Source: an uncultured Prevotella sp. (GTDB lineage: Bacteria; Bacteroidota; Bacteroidia; Bacteroidales; Bacteroidaceae). Taken from it: DNA of 64,000 nt. The stretch is taken from NCBI GenBank assembly GCA_945869265.1, contig CAMBOI010000002.1:1-64000 (forward strand), in the 5' to 3' direction. Positions 35,272 through 44,171 of the stretch are shown here, piece after piece. Every line of letters starts with the position of its first letter. Position 1 is the first letter of the stretch. The notes beneath the pieces are model-generated. The model worked only from the letters and a program-made list of their open reading frames with translations, was not told the DNA's origin and ran no database searches. Made by a program: the position numbers and the translations under genes.

Positions 35272-38200
35272 TTAGAATTTAACGTTTACACCTACCATGT
35301 ATGTGCGTGGCTGTGGATAGTTACCTACGTCAACGCCGGTTACCCAAGACTCAGAGGCGATAGACTTACCGTTTTCAGGATCCATACCCTTGTAGCCTGT
35401 GATGGTGAAGAGGTTCTGTGCTGCCACGTAGAGACGAAGCTGCTGGAATGGGCAATTCTTCCAGATGGTCTTGAAGTCGTAGCCCAAGGTGAGGTTCTGC
35501 AGACGGAAGTAGTCGGCATTCTCGATATAAATGTCAGAGATAGACTGCCAGTTTACACCAGAGTTCATCTTGGCAAACTGAGGATATCTGTTGCTTGTGC
35601 CCTCGCCGTTCCAGTAAGAATAAACTTCAGATGTGAAGTTCTCGTATTCACCGTCGGTGAACTTACGATAAGAACGAGCTACCTGCTGACCGAGTGCTGC
35701 ATAACCAGTCACGTTAATGTCGAAGCCCTTGTAGCTTGCACCGAGGGTGATACCCATTGTCACGTCTGGTGTAGGATTACCGAGGTCGGTCTTGTCGTCG
35801 TCGTTAACAATACCGTCACCATTTACGTCAACGAACTTCAGGTCGCCCACCTTAAGGCTTGAACCCTGGTGAGAGTTGGCGGGATCGCCGTCCTTCAGAG
35901 TAGCTGTGTAAGCAGCGAGATCCTCTGCGTTCTGGATAACGCCGTCGGTCTTGTAGCCCCAGAAGTAACCGATTGGGTGTCCTTCCTCGAAGCGTGCCAT
36001 GTAGCCAGTGCCCTGTGCGAGCAGGTCGCTACCGCCGTTGTTGTATTTCTGTGGAGAATTAACCTCTGTAACCTCGTTCTTGTTGTATGCGATGTTATAA
36101 CCGATGTTGTACTTGAAGTCCTTTCCAATCTGGTCCTGCCAGTTGAGCGCAACCTCGACACCGGTGTTCTCAACAGTACCGGCATTCTTCAACTGAGAAG
36201 AGAAACCTGTTGTAGGTGATACAGGCACTGCCACGAGCAGGTCTTTGGTCTTCTTCTTATACCAGTCGGCATTTAAGCTCAGCTTGCCACCGAAGAAACG
36301 GGCGTCAAGACCGATGTTCAGCTGCTCTGATGTCTCCCAAGTAAGGTCGGCATTGGCAAGACGTGAGAGAGAAGCACCACGTACAGGAGTGTCCTTGGTA
36401 TTGCCGAATGAGTAGTTGCTGTGTGCGTCGTAAGCGAAAGCAGCCTCATACTGGAATGCAGAGATATTCTTGTTACCGTTCTGACCCCAACCGGCGCGCA
36501 GTTTCAAGAAGTCGAGAGTTCCGGCAAGAGATTCCATGAATTTCTCGTTGCTGATAACCCAACCAGCAGAGAATGATGGGAAGTAACCCCAGCGCTTGCC
36601 AGGAGCGAACATTGAAGAACCGTCGGCACGGATGATAGCAGAGAACATATACTTCTCGGCGAAGTCATAGTTCAGACGTCCGAAGTATGACATACCGCGT
36701 GAGTCGGTGCTTGGCAGACCAGATACAGTGGCTGATGTGTTGTTCTTCATCAGTGTCATGTAAGCATGGTCGAAGTCGGAAATGATAGCGCTTGTAGCAG
36801 TTGCGCTGAGTTGGAATCCAAAGTCAGGACGGCTCTCGCCATACTCGGTACCAACGAGCACGTCGAAGTGGTTATCCTTGGCAATGTCGAACTTATAGTT
36901 CAGGGTATTTGTTGTTCCCCAGCTCCAACCTGTACCAATCTGGTTTGTGGCAGACTCGTTGGTGCGCTGGTCACCCTGGTCGTTGAGGTGATATGTACCG
37001 AGGAAGTTACGCCATGTCCATGTGTTCTGCTTGTAGCTCACCTGTCCACGATAGATAAGACCCTTGATAGGCTGGATTTCAACATAGCCCACAACATCGA
37101 GGTTTTGATTTACGCTCTTGTTGTTTGCACTCTGATTCTTTACCAAAGATGCGAGCGGGTTGGTAGCGTAAGATGTATAGTTGAAGAAACCTGAGCTCTT
37201 CAGGTCATCATAACCGAAGAATTCGCCATCATTATTATAAATAGGTATAAGCGGGTTGGCACGGAGCATGGTAGAAAGCTGGTTGGAATACTGGCCGCCA
37301 TCGTCGAGACCCTGCTTCTGGCGGTGCCCATAATAGAGGTTCTCACCCACCTTGATTACGTCCATACCCTTGGAGTTACGCAGGATAACGTGCTCAGAGT
37401 TCAGACGCAGTGTGAAGCGGCGGAAGTCAGACTTTGCATAGTCGCCACCGAATACACCATCCTGATACTGATAGCCAAGACCCATTGAGAACTTCGAGAG
37501 GTCGGAACCACCGGTAATGTTCAGAGAGTGGCTGGTAGTAACGGCGTTCTTGTTGCGCAGTGCCTCAACCCAGTTGGTTCCGGGGTTAGCTCCACTCTGA
37601 TAGTCGGCGAGGAGCTGCTCGTTGCCCTGGAAAAAGTCTGCCCAGTTATAAGGAGTCTCACCAGAGTTGTATTTGGCGAGGTCCATCACCTTCATATATT
37701 CGCCAGCGGTAAGCATCTGCGGCAGGCGATAGATGTTTGACCATCCCATATAACCGTCGTAAGAAACCTGTACCTTACCAGCCTTACCCTGCTTTGTGGT
37801 AACGAGGATAACACCGTTGGCAGCAGCCGAACCGTAGATGGCACAAGAGGCGGCATCCTTCAGCACGTCGATACGCTCGATGTCGGCAGGGTTGATGTTA
37901 TTGATATCACCACCTGATACACCGTCAATAACGTAAAGAGGTGCTGTGTTGCCGTTGGTACCGGCACCACGGATGGTAACCTTAAATCCGTCACCTGGCT
38001 GACCAGATGAGGCCTGAATGTTTACACCAGGAGTCTGGCTCTGCAATGCACCGAGAGCCTGGGTAGTGTTAAGCTTTGCGATGTTCTCGCCCTTCACCTC
38101 AACTGTGGCACCAGTGACGAGCTTCTTCTTCTGAACACCATAACCTACGACTACTACTTCCTCCAATTCTTGGCTGTTGCTTTCGAGCTTAACGTTGTAG

Positions 38201-38517
38201 GTATTAGCATTGCCCACTTTTACTTCCTGCGGCTTTGCGCCCACGAAGGTGATGACGAGCACGTCACCGGGTTTTGCGTTGATAGCGTATTTACCGTCGA
38301 AATCGGTAATCACACCATTGTTGGTACCCTTGATTTTCACGGTAGCTCCGATCACCGGACCCATGTCGTCAGTAACGGTACCCTGCACTTTCTTTGCTTG
38401 CTGAACGGCAGCTACTGGAGATTCCTTCGCGCCTGCGTATGCGTCAGATGGCAAGGCTGCGCCGAGCACCGAGCAAACGCCCATCAGCATGACTGATTTT
38501 TTGAATTTCAAATCCAT
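35272..38517 (-). CDS. SusC/RagA-family TonB-linked outer membrane transporter
   Basis: The 1081-residue protein has a signal peptide, a CarboxypepD_reg-like domain (QGTVTDDMGPVIGATVKIKG), the TonB box region QELEEVVVVGYGVQKK, a plug domain (RIDVLKDAASCAIYGSAAANGVILVTTK) and a large beta-barrel ending YMVGVNVKF. With SusD it imports oligosaccharides or peptides, powered by an ExbB-ExbD-TonB system such as the one at 59.8-62.8 kb. No sigma/anti-sigma or hybrid sensor gene is adjacent. It follows a ~220-base leader. Confidence 0.97.
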   Translation of the reverse strand: MDLKFKKSVMLMGVCSVLGAALPSDAYAGAKESPVAAVQQAKKVQGTVTDDMGPVIGATVKIKGTNNGVITDFDGKYAINAKPGDVLVITFVGAKPQEVKVGNANTYNVKLESNSQELEEVVVVGYGVQKKKLVTGATVEVKGENIAKLNTTQALGALQSQTPGVNIQASSGQPGDGFKVTIRGAGTNGNTAPLYVIDGVSGGDINNINPADIERIDVLKDAASCAIYGSAAANGVILVTTKQGKAGKVQVSYDGYMGWSNIYRLPQMLTAGEYMKVMDLAKYNSGETPYNWADFFQGNEQLLADYQSGANPGTNWVEALRNKNAVTTSHSLNITGGSDLSKFSMGLGYQYQDGVFGGDYAKSDFRRFTLRLNSEHVILRNSKGMDVIKVGENLYYGHRQKQGLDDGGQYSNQLSTMLRANPLIPIYNNDGEFFGYDDLKSSGFFNYTSYATNPLASLVKNQSANNKSVNQNLDVVGYVEIQPIKGLIYRGQVSYKQNTWTWRNFLGTYHLNDQGDQRTNESATNQIGTGWSWGTTNTLNYKFDIAKDNHFDVLVGTEYGESRPDFGFQLSATATSAIISDFDHAYMTLMKNNTSATVSGLPSTDSRGMSYFGRLNYDFAEKYMFSAIIRADGSSMFAPGKRWGYFPSFSAGWVISNEKFMESLAGTLDFLKLRAGWGQNGNKNISAFQYEAAFAYDAHSNYSFGNTKDTPVRGASLSRLANADLTWETSEQLNIGLDARFFGGKLSLNADWYKKKTKDLLVAVPVSPTTGFSSQLKNAGTVENTGVEVALNWQDQIGKDFKYNIGYNIAYNKNEVTEVNSPQKYNNGGSDLLAQGTGYMARFEEGHPIGYFWGYKTDGVIQNAEDLAAYTATLKDGDPANSHQGSSLKVGDLKFVDVNGDGIVNDDDKTDLGNPTPDVTMGITLGASYKGFDINVTGYAALGQQVARSYRKFTDGEYENFTSEVYSYWNGEGTSNRYPQFAKMNSGVNWQSISDIYIENADYFRLQNLTLGYDFKTIWKNCPFQQLRLYVAAQNLFTITGYKGMDPENGKSIASESWVTGVDVGNYPQPRTYMVGVNVKF

Positions 38518-38740
38518 ACTTAAGTACTTTTCTTTAGATTTTAATTTCTCATTGTTGTTAATTACTAAATTAGTGAGGACACATCCACCTGGTGGACACG
38601 TCCTGGAATGATTTTGGTTTCTTTGTTACGTACTGTTTCTTTTTAACATGTTAGTTTAAATTTATTTACGATAAATATTATGTTTCGAATCGGTTTTGGC
38701 CTCATAAAAATGGGCTTTTTTGATTGTTCACTTTTCGGTT

Positions 38741-38749
38741 GCAAAGATA
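38741..38749 (-). promoter_or_regulatory. -7 promoter element for the SusCD operon
   Basis: Minus-strand TATCTTTGC matches TAnnTTTG. The ~215-base leader to susC is long enough for post-transcriptional control, as often seen for SusC genes. No TTG at standard spacing, so an activator may be needed. Confidence 0.5.
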
Positions 38750-39092
38750 GGTCTTTTTTCTGAAATAGAATGATACTTTTTTGCTAAGTATTAATACTAT
38801 TTTGTAAAATTGTGTCTTTTTATGCCATTTTTCTATTAATTTGAGAGAAAAACGGGTATTTTTGCTTAATTTGTGTAAATAATACACTTAAAATTAAAGG
38901 TATTCCTAATAAATAGTTAAAACCTGTAATTAGGTCGTTAATTTATATATACTTACTTCTATCAGATGTACAATACAAGTATTTCTATAAATAATTATAT
39001 TAATGTACGCGCGTAAGTGATACTTTATCCTCAATGACAATTAAGTTATGTATATCTTGTTGTCCTGTCGTTGTCTTTTCATAACAACGATT

Positions 39093-39224
39093 GGAACAGT
39101 TGTTCCATAACTGTTGTCACATCTGTTCCATCACTGTTGTCACAATCGTACCATAGCTACTGGTACGATTGTGACAATCGAAGTGGTACGACTGTGACAA
39201 CAACTGTGGTACGACTGTGACAAC
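39093..39224. repeat. Palindromic repeat array with a 16-bp perfect hairpin
   Basis: Starting with the palindrome GGAACAgtTGTTCC, ~23-base units ending TTGTCACA-(n)-CC occur twice on one strand, then three times inverted (GGTACGAYTGTGACAA). The centre is TTGTCACAATCGTACC-atagctact-GGTACGATTGTGACAA (39137-39152 / 39162-39177), a perfect 16-bp stem; further GGTACGACTGTGACAA copies begin at 39185 and 39208. No coding potential. It lies in the divergent spacer between susC and the second module. Confidence 0.85.
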
Positions 39225-39416
39225 AGGCATCTGTCTTGTTCATCAAACAGGTTGACTAGTTTTTTTATTATTTGTATTTCTCGTTGACTCTTCTTGTCAT
39301 TGTTCACTCTGAAAGTTGACTATTATATATGAACAAGAATATGGATGATAATTGCTGAAATAACCCTAAAAATTGCGTTTTTATGGCATATTATTAAAGA
39401 AATAGCACCAGTTCTG

Positions 39417-39496
39417 ATTTATCTGTCACTATATAAATATTTATAAACATCTGTGTTTCAGATATATAATATAAATAATGACACTGACAGATAAAT
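39417..39496. repeat. 12-bp inverted repeat flanking 56 bp
   Basis: ATTTATCTGTCA (39417-39428) and TGACAGATAAAT (39485-39496) are exact inverse copies around a very AT-rich centre. Nearby at 39513-39524 is the palindrome GCGTGCGCACGC in an alternating purine-pyrimidine tract. Confidence 0.5.
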
Positions 39497-39569
39497 TGCA
39501 ACATTTTATCCTGCGTGCGCACGCGCGCGAGAGTAATTATTAAACGTAGAAAACAAAACTTATCTTGTA

Positions 39570-39638
39570 AAAAACAGCCAAATACCATAATGAAAAACGG
39601 CCAAATACCATAATGAAAAACGGCCAAATATCATAATA
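39570..39638. repeat. 23-bp tandem repeat, three copies
   Basis: The unit CGGCCAAATACCATAATGAAAAA is present three times (39575, 39598, 39621), the first and last with one or more changes. The track's 77-residue minus ORF is just this repeat read through. It lies just upstream of the ATPase remnant. Confidence 0.85.
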
Positions 39639-39715
39639 TAACTTTTTTTAAACTTTTAATGTACTGAATATCAATAATTATTCGTAATTTTGCTGCCGAA
39701 TAGAATAATGAAGAA

Positions 39716-39898
39716 ATGAAGCAGTATAAAAACAGAGTTATTGACCGCCTTTTGGCGGATAAACTTGAAGCAATGGGAGCAGTACTTATTGAGGGACCGA
39801 AGTGTAGTGCCAATCGGCTGTTTGAAAGACTAATTGCGTTTTATGGCTTATTCTTAATATGTAGAAACAAGTATTCAACAATGTGGCAAGTTGTTTAA
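39716..39898 (+). pseudogene. Truncated AAA ATPase (DUF4143-type) gene remnant
   Basis: The first 30 codons read MKQYKNRVIDRLLADKLEAM followed by GAVLIEGPKC, which closely matches the N-terminus of Bacteroidota ATPases that continue GPKWCGKTTT. Homology stops right at the Walker A loop, and the remaining frame (SANRLFERLIAFYGLF...) is unrelated sequence. The normal protein is near 400 residues. A -7 box TAATTTTG at 39685-39692 remains. So the gene was cut by deletion just after EGPK. No functional product expected. Confidence 0.7.
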
Positions 39899-39976
39899 TA
39901 ATCAAATACAAATATGTTACAATTATCTTTCAACGTCATTGAACAGTTAATTATTTTTAATAAACTGAGGCTTTTC

Positions 39977-40007
39977 TTGGTGATAATGAAAATAATGCCT
40001 ACATTTG
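39977..40007 (+). promoter_or_regulatory. Promoter TTG-N20-TACATTTG for the copy 2 module operon
   Basis: TTG 39977-39979 and TACATTTG 40000-40007 are 20 bases apart; the leader to ATG 40023 is about 10 bases. Confidence 0.75.
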
Positions 40008-40022
40008 CAGTAAAAAAAGAAG

Positions 40023-41699
40023 ATGCCAATAATTAAGAATAATAATGAAGCAGTCGTCAGATGGGCACTCACTGCCGTGCTTGGAGTGGGTGCCTATCTG
40101 TTTTGGTTTAAGGGATATCCCTATGCCATGGGGTATCAAGAGCAGTTTCAGCTCTTTCTCTTTGATTCTTCTTATTTTGCAGAGCGCATTGCTGTTCCCG
40201 GTGGATTAGGAACATACGTTGCGGAGTTCCTGACACAATTTTATAATAGTCCAGCTATTGGTGCGATAGTCATTGCGGCAGTTTATGTGTTGCTGCAAAG
40301 GTTGGTGTGGATGATAGCCAAGAATAATATGCGCAAGGATGACAACCCCTGGTTGGCATACATACTATCGTTTGTTCCGTCGCTGATGATATGGTATCAG
40401 ATGGGAGATGAGAGTACGATGTTGGCATATTCCGTATCGCTGATTTTTGCGTTGGTGTTTATGTTGTTGCTTCCCCGTGGATGTATTACCGGTGTCTGTA
40501 GCTCACTGGTGGCAATTCCCGTGGTATATTGGCTTATAGGTCCGGTTGTCTTTGTGTTTGCCATATATTCAGGAGTAAAGATTGCAGGACAATTCAAGAC
40601 ACGCTTGTCGGCAATTGCCATTGTCATTTTGTCGTTAGTATATGCTTTGGTGTGGATACTGGTGAGTGCATCGTTTGTGCCATATCCATTATACAGACTA
40701 TTTGTTGGAATATACTATTATCGTTTTATTGAGGTTATACCATATACCTTAATTATAATAACTATTATTACATTGCTGTTGGCAATTATCCCTATCCATT
40801 TGTCGATAAAGAACACCAAGATACTTATTCCCGTGTCGGGTATAGCAGTGGCAGGATTGGCTGTGATAATGATTCCAAAGGCATACAACGATCTGAAATA
40901 CGACTTGGTGGAATATGATTGGCTTGTGCGTCAGCAGAGATGGAATGATGTTATCGCCAAGTCGGAGCGCAAGCAACCTTCACTACCGATGAGTGTATGT
41001 GCCACCAACCTTGCACTCGGTATGACGGGACAGTTGGGCGACCGTTGCTTCGACTTCTTCCAGCATGGCACAGAAGGCTTGTTGCCGGAGTTTGAGCGCA
41101 ATTTCTCTACCACGATGCTTACTGGCGATGTGTATTTCCTGCTCGGACTGGTCAATACTTCACAACGTTATGCGTTTGAGGCGATGGAATCCGTTCCGAA
41201 TTACAACAAGAGTGCGAGGGCGATAAAGCGTCTTGCCGAAACCAACCTAATCAACGGGCAGTATGCCGTGGCAAGGAAGTATCTCGCTATGCTCAAGAAA
41301 ACCATCTATTATAGACTATGGGCAGAGCGACGTTTGGAGATGATAGACAATCCGAGACTTATCGAAGAGAACAACGTGTATGGTTATCTGCGCAAGGTGC
41401 GCCTTGCTGATGATTTCCTCTTTAGCGACAAGGAGGTGGATAAGATATGCGGACAATTGCTCATGCGCAACAAGGAGAATATGATGGCAATGCAGTATCT
41501 GCTCGTCTATCCGCTGCTCAACCGCGACTTCCCTACCTTTATGGAGTATTCTACTTATATTAAGACATTGAAGAATTATACTCCTCGTGCAGCTGTTGAG
41601 GCTATGGCATTAGCATACGCACAACAACGGAAGTTGCCACAGGCAGAGATTCAGAGATACCAGGGATGCTCAACGTGGAGGTACTTGTTGGGGAATTAG
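40023..41699 (+). CDS. DUF6057-like polytopic membrane protein, module copy 2
   Basis: The 558-residue protein is a clear paralog of the protein at 29.5-31.1 kb: the same first helix (VLGVGAYLFWFKGYPYAMGYQEQ), AERIAVPGGLGTYVAEFLTQFY loop, about ten membrane helices and a soluble tail starting ATNLALGMTGQLGDRCFDFF with TPR-like helices (AIKRLAETNLINGQYAVARKYLAML). It is first in an operon with the propeller lipoprotein and a Mfa2-like lipoprotein. Function unknown; the pairing is the best clue. Confidence 0.75.
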   Translation: MPIIKNNNEAVVRWALTAVLGVGAYLFWFKGYPYAMGYQEQFQLFLFDSSYFAERIAVPGGLGTYVAEFLTQFYNSPAIGAIVIAAVYVLLQRLVWMIAKNNMRKDDNPWLAYILSFVPSLMIWYQMGDESTMLAYSVSLIFALVFMLLLPRGCITGVCSSLVAIPVVYWLIGPVVFVFAIYSGVKIAGQFKTRLSAIAIVILSLVYALVWILVSASFVPYPLYRLFVGIYYYRFIEVIPYTLIIITIITLLLAIIPIHLSIKNTKILIPVSGIAVAGLAVIMIPKAYNDLKYDLVEYDWLVRQQRWNDVIAKSERKQPSLPMSVCATNLALGMTGQLGDRCFDFFQHGTEGLLPEFERNFSTTMLTGDVYFLLGLVNTSQRYAFEAMESVPNYNKSARAIKRLAETNLINGQYAVARKYLAMLKKTIYYRLWAERRLEMIDNPRLIEENNVYGYLRKVRLADDFLFSDKEVDKICGQLLMRNKENMMAMQYLLVYPLLNRDFPTFMEYSTYIKTLKNYTPRAAVEAMALAYAQQRKLPQAEIQRYQGCSTWRYLLGN

Positions 41700-41724
41700 G
41701 AATCGTTTAAATAAAGAGTGAAGA

Positions 41725-43254
41725 ATGAAGAATGAAGAAATAAGGTTTAGCGACCGAAGGGAAAGCCAATGGCTACGCGAACTAATTAATGAAAAATGTT
41801 TCGCATATATTGGGGTATTGATTGTTTCGTTTCTTGTATCTTGTACGGAGACGGTGGATAATGCGGTGCTTTCTGATAAGATGCCGACGATATTTCCAGA
41901 CTATGTGGGAGTTACGATACCTGCAACGATTGCTCCGATGAACTTCAATGTTGAGGGCGATGTTGATAAGGTGGATGTTGTCGTCAAGGGAAGTAAAGGG
42001 GGCGAAATGCATGTGCAGGGTGAATATGCCGACTTCAACCTTGACGACTGGCATAGTCTTGTGGCAAGCAATAAGGGCGGAAAACTTACCTTTACTGTAT
42101 GTGCCAAGAGTGATGGTAGGTGGACACGCTATCGCGACTTTGAGATGTATGTGAGCAAATACGATATGAAAGACTATGGACTGACCTATCGACGCATTGC
42201 TCCTGGATATGAGGTGTATAGTCACATGGGACTGTATGAGCGGCGACTTGACAATTTCGATGAGCGTGCAATCATTGAGAATACTCAGGTGCCGGGAATG
42301 TGCGTCAACTGCCATACGTCGTGCAAGACCAATCCCGACAACTTCGTTTTCCATATCCGTGGCGACCATGGGGCAACACTCGTGAAGTCAGGGGGGAAAT
42401 GTGAACTACTCAAGGCAAAGAACGATTCCATCAAGGGCTCTATGGTTTATCCCTATTGGCATCCGTCGGGGAAATATTGCGCTTTCTCCACCAATATGAC
42501 TCGACAGGGATTCCATATAGTGAAGGACGAGAGGGTGGAGGTGTTCGACCTATCTTCGGATGTTTTTGTATATGACATAGAGAAGCACCAGCTGATACTC
42601 GACACTCTTCTCTCGACAAAGCTCTATTCAGAGAATTCTCCCGTCTTTTCAGCCGATGGACGCACTTTATACTATCTCACCAGCTTACAAAAGGAATATC
42701 CATTGCAATTCAAGGATCAGAAATATAATCTATGCAGTATAGCCTTCGACCCCGAAAAAGGTGCTTTCGGCAATAAGGTTGACACCGTTTATAATGCTGT
42801 AAGTATGGGAAAAACAGTAACATGGCCTCGACCCTCATACGACGGGCGTTATCTAATGTTTACGCAGATGGATTACGGATATTTCTCAATTTGGCATAAG
42901 GAGAGCGACCTATGGTTGCTCGACCTGCGCACTATGAAAGCCCAACCTCTGAAGGCTGCTAACAGTGACGATGCCGACAGTTTCCACAATTGGAGCATCG
43001 GGTCGCATTGGTTTGTCTTCACCTCGCGACGTATCGACGGACTCTATTCCCACCTCTATTTGTCGTGTATCGACGAGAAGGGACAACCGACCAAGGCATT
43101 CCTTCTTCCACAAAAGAATCCCAAGGAATATTACACTACATCCATATATTCATTCAACACGCCCGACTTTACCTCCCGTCCAGTGGAACTTGACAGCAGG
43201 GAGGCAGCGAGACAAATCAGTTCGGATAAAAGAATAGAAACAAACGTAAGATAA
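41725..43254 (+). CDS. CxxCH-containing beta-propeller lipoprotein, module copy 2 (5' frameshift suspected)
   Basis: This is a paralog of the copy 1 lipoprotein with MCVNCHTSC (CxxCH at 193-197 of the track ORF), blades such as YWHPSGKYCAF, PVFSADGRTLYYL and RPSYDGRYLMF, and the same PQKNPKEYY...NTPDFT ending. The annotated N-terminus MKNEEIRFSDRRESQW is spacer-like. ATGAAAAATG at 41789 is out of frame by one base: with one more A it would read MKKCFAYIGVLIVSFLVSC, a perfect lipoprotein signal. So either an A-run slipped, a base was lost in sequencing, or the long start is used. The remainder of the gene is intact. Confidence 0.75.
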   Translation: MKNEEIRFSDRRESQWLRELINEKCFAYIGVLIVSFLVSCTETVDNAVLSDKMPTIFPDYVGVTIPATIAPMNFNVEGDVDKVDVVVKGSKGGEMHVQGEYADFNLDDWHSLVASNKGGKLTFTVCAKSDGRWTRYRDFEMYVSKYDMKDYGLTYRRIAPGYEVYSHMGLYERRLDNFDERAIIENTQVPGMCVNCHTSCKTNPDNFVFHIRGDHGATLVKSGGKCELLKAKNDSIKGSMVYPYWHPSGKYCAFSTNMTRQGFHIVKDERVEVFDLSSDVFVYDIEKHQLILDTLLSTKLYSENSPVFSADGRTLYYLTSLQKEYPLQFKDQKYNLCSIAFDPEKGAFGNKVDTVYNAVSMGKTVTWPRPSYDGRYLMFTQMDYGYFSIWHKESDLWLLDLRTMKAQPLKAANSDDADSFHNWSIGSHWFVFTSRRIDGLYSHLYLSCIDEKGQPTKAFLLPQKNPKEYYTTSIYSFNTPDFTSRPVELDSREAARQISSDKRIETNVR

Positions 43255-43257
43255 ATT

Positions 43258-44130
43258 ATGAAGACACCTAAGACACTATTATTGATTATCGCCGCTTTAT
43301 TATTTGCGGCATGCGAAAAGTATGTAGCCGAAGATGTGGCTCAGACGGAATCCAAAGTTGTTGACGGCAACTTGGTGGTGACGGCGGAGTGCTTAGTCAC
43401 CAAGTCGGGTGTAGAGGATGAAGAGACGGCGACATTACCGCTCAATGAGAGATTTACTCGAATGAGCATGGTGATTTATCAGAATGACGTGAGAGTGGAT
43501 TATGTAAATCAGGTGAATACCGACAAAGACTTCGGCACGATGTCGGTTGACTTGGAACCCGGTACTTATCAGCTCGTGGTCTTAGCACACTCGGGCACAC
43601 GCTCGCCTACAACAACCAATTGCCACAAGATCTCCTTTTCAGCACCTCTCACTGATGTCTTTTCCTATTATGGGGAGATAACAGTGGGAAAAGAGGCCAA
43701 CAAGATATCCGTACAACTCGCGCGTGCAGTGGCTAAGATACAGCTCAACATCAAAGATGATATTCCTGCCAATGTGTCTTTCTTCAATTTCATATATAAG
43801 GGTGCGTCGGTGTCGTTTGATCCAACCACAAAGGTTGGACTGGCTTCCTCCACTCGTCGCAATATGGAGATAGAGAAGGTGGAAGGAGTGAAGACTTTCG
43901 AGTTATATACCTTCGTCACAGGAGCTGACCAATTGGTGGACTTGGATGTGGCGGGGTATTCTGAGGCAAAGGATGTTGTTGGAGCTAAGAAATTCCCAGG
44001 TATATCTGTAGAACTGCGCAAGGTGTCAAAGATTGACAGCCCGGTGTTTGATGGGGTGATAGAGGGTCCCACCGACATATCGGTTATATTAGATGACACT
44101 TGGGATGGTGTGATTGATTATACATTCTAA
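43258..44130 (+). CDS. Mfa2/FimB-like fimbrial anchor lipoprotein
   Basis: The 290-residue protein has a lipoprotein signal (MKTPKTLLLIIAALLFAAC, Cys19) and two transthyretin-like beta-sandwich halves (LNERFTRMSMVIYQNDVRVDYVNQ; DLEPGTYQLVVLAHSG; then AVAKIQLNIKDDIPANVSFFNF), as in Mfa2/FimB fimbrillins of Bacteroidota. Such proteins anchor or cap surface fimbriae. It starts 3 bases after the propeller lipoprotein, so it is cotranscribed with module copy 2. No major fimbrillin is nearby. Confidence 0.75.
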   Translation: MKTPKTLLLIIAALLFAACEKYVAEDVAQTESKVVDGNLVVTAECLVTKSGVEDEETATLPLNERFTRMSMVIYQNDVRVDYVNQVNTDKDFGTMSVDLEPGTYQLVVLAHSGTRSPTTTNCHKISFSAPLTDVFSYYGEITVGKEANKISVQLARAVAKIQLNIKDDIPANVSFFNFIYKGASVSFDPTTKVGLASSTRRNMEIEKVEGVKTFELYTFVTGADQLVDLDVAGYSEAKDVVGAKKFPGISVELRKVSKIDSPVFDGVIEGPTDISVILDDTWDGVIDYTF

Positions 44131-44171
44131 GCCAGTTGCCGTTTATTAGAATGTAAACGGCAGTGGCTTTG
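44129..44171. terminator. Bidirectional terminator between convergent operons
   Basis: AAGCCA-gt-TGCCGTTTA-ttagaatg-TAAACGGCA-g-TGGCTT: a long stem with a small bulge between the Mfa2-like gene and the copy 3 lipoprotein. The flanking T-run is short, so strength is uncertain. Confidence 0.75.

Noticed and set aside
38702-38887. 61-residue minus-strand ORF upstream of susC
   Set aside because: It overlaps the susC promoter box and is AT-driven (Lys/Phe/Ile-rich) without any motif.
39093-39224. Possible CRISPR array
   Set aside because: Units are few, unequal and inverted relative to each other, with no unique spacers of constant length and no cas genes.
39394-39627. 77-residue minus-strand ORF
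   Set aside because: It is produced by reading through the 23-bp tandem repeat and AT-rich sequence; no family resemblance.
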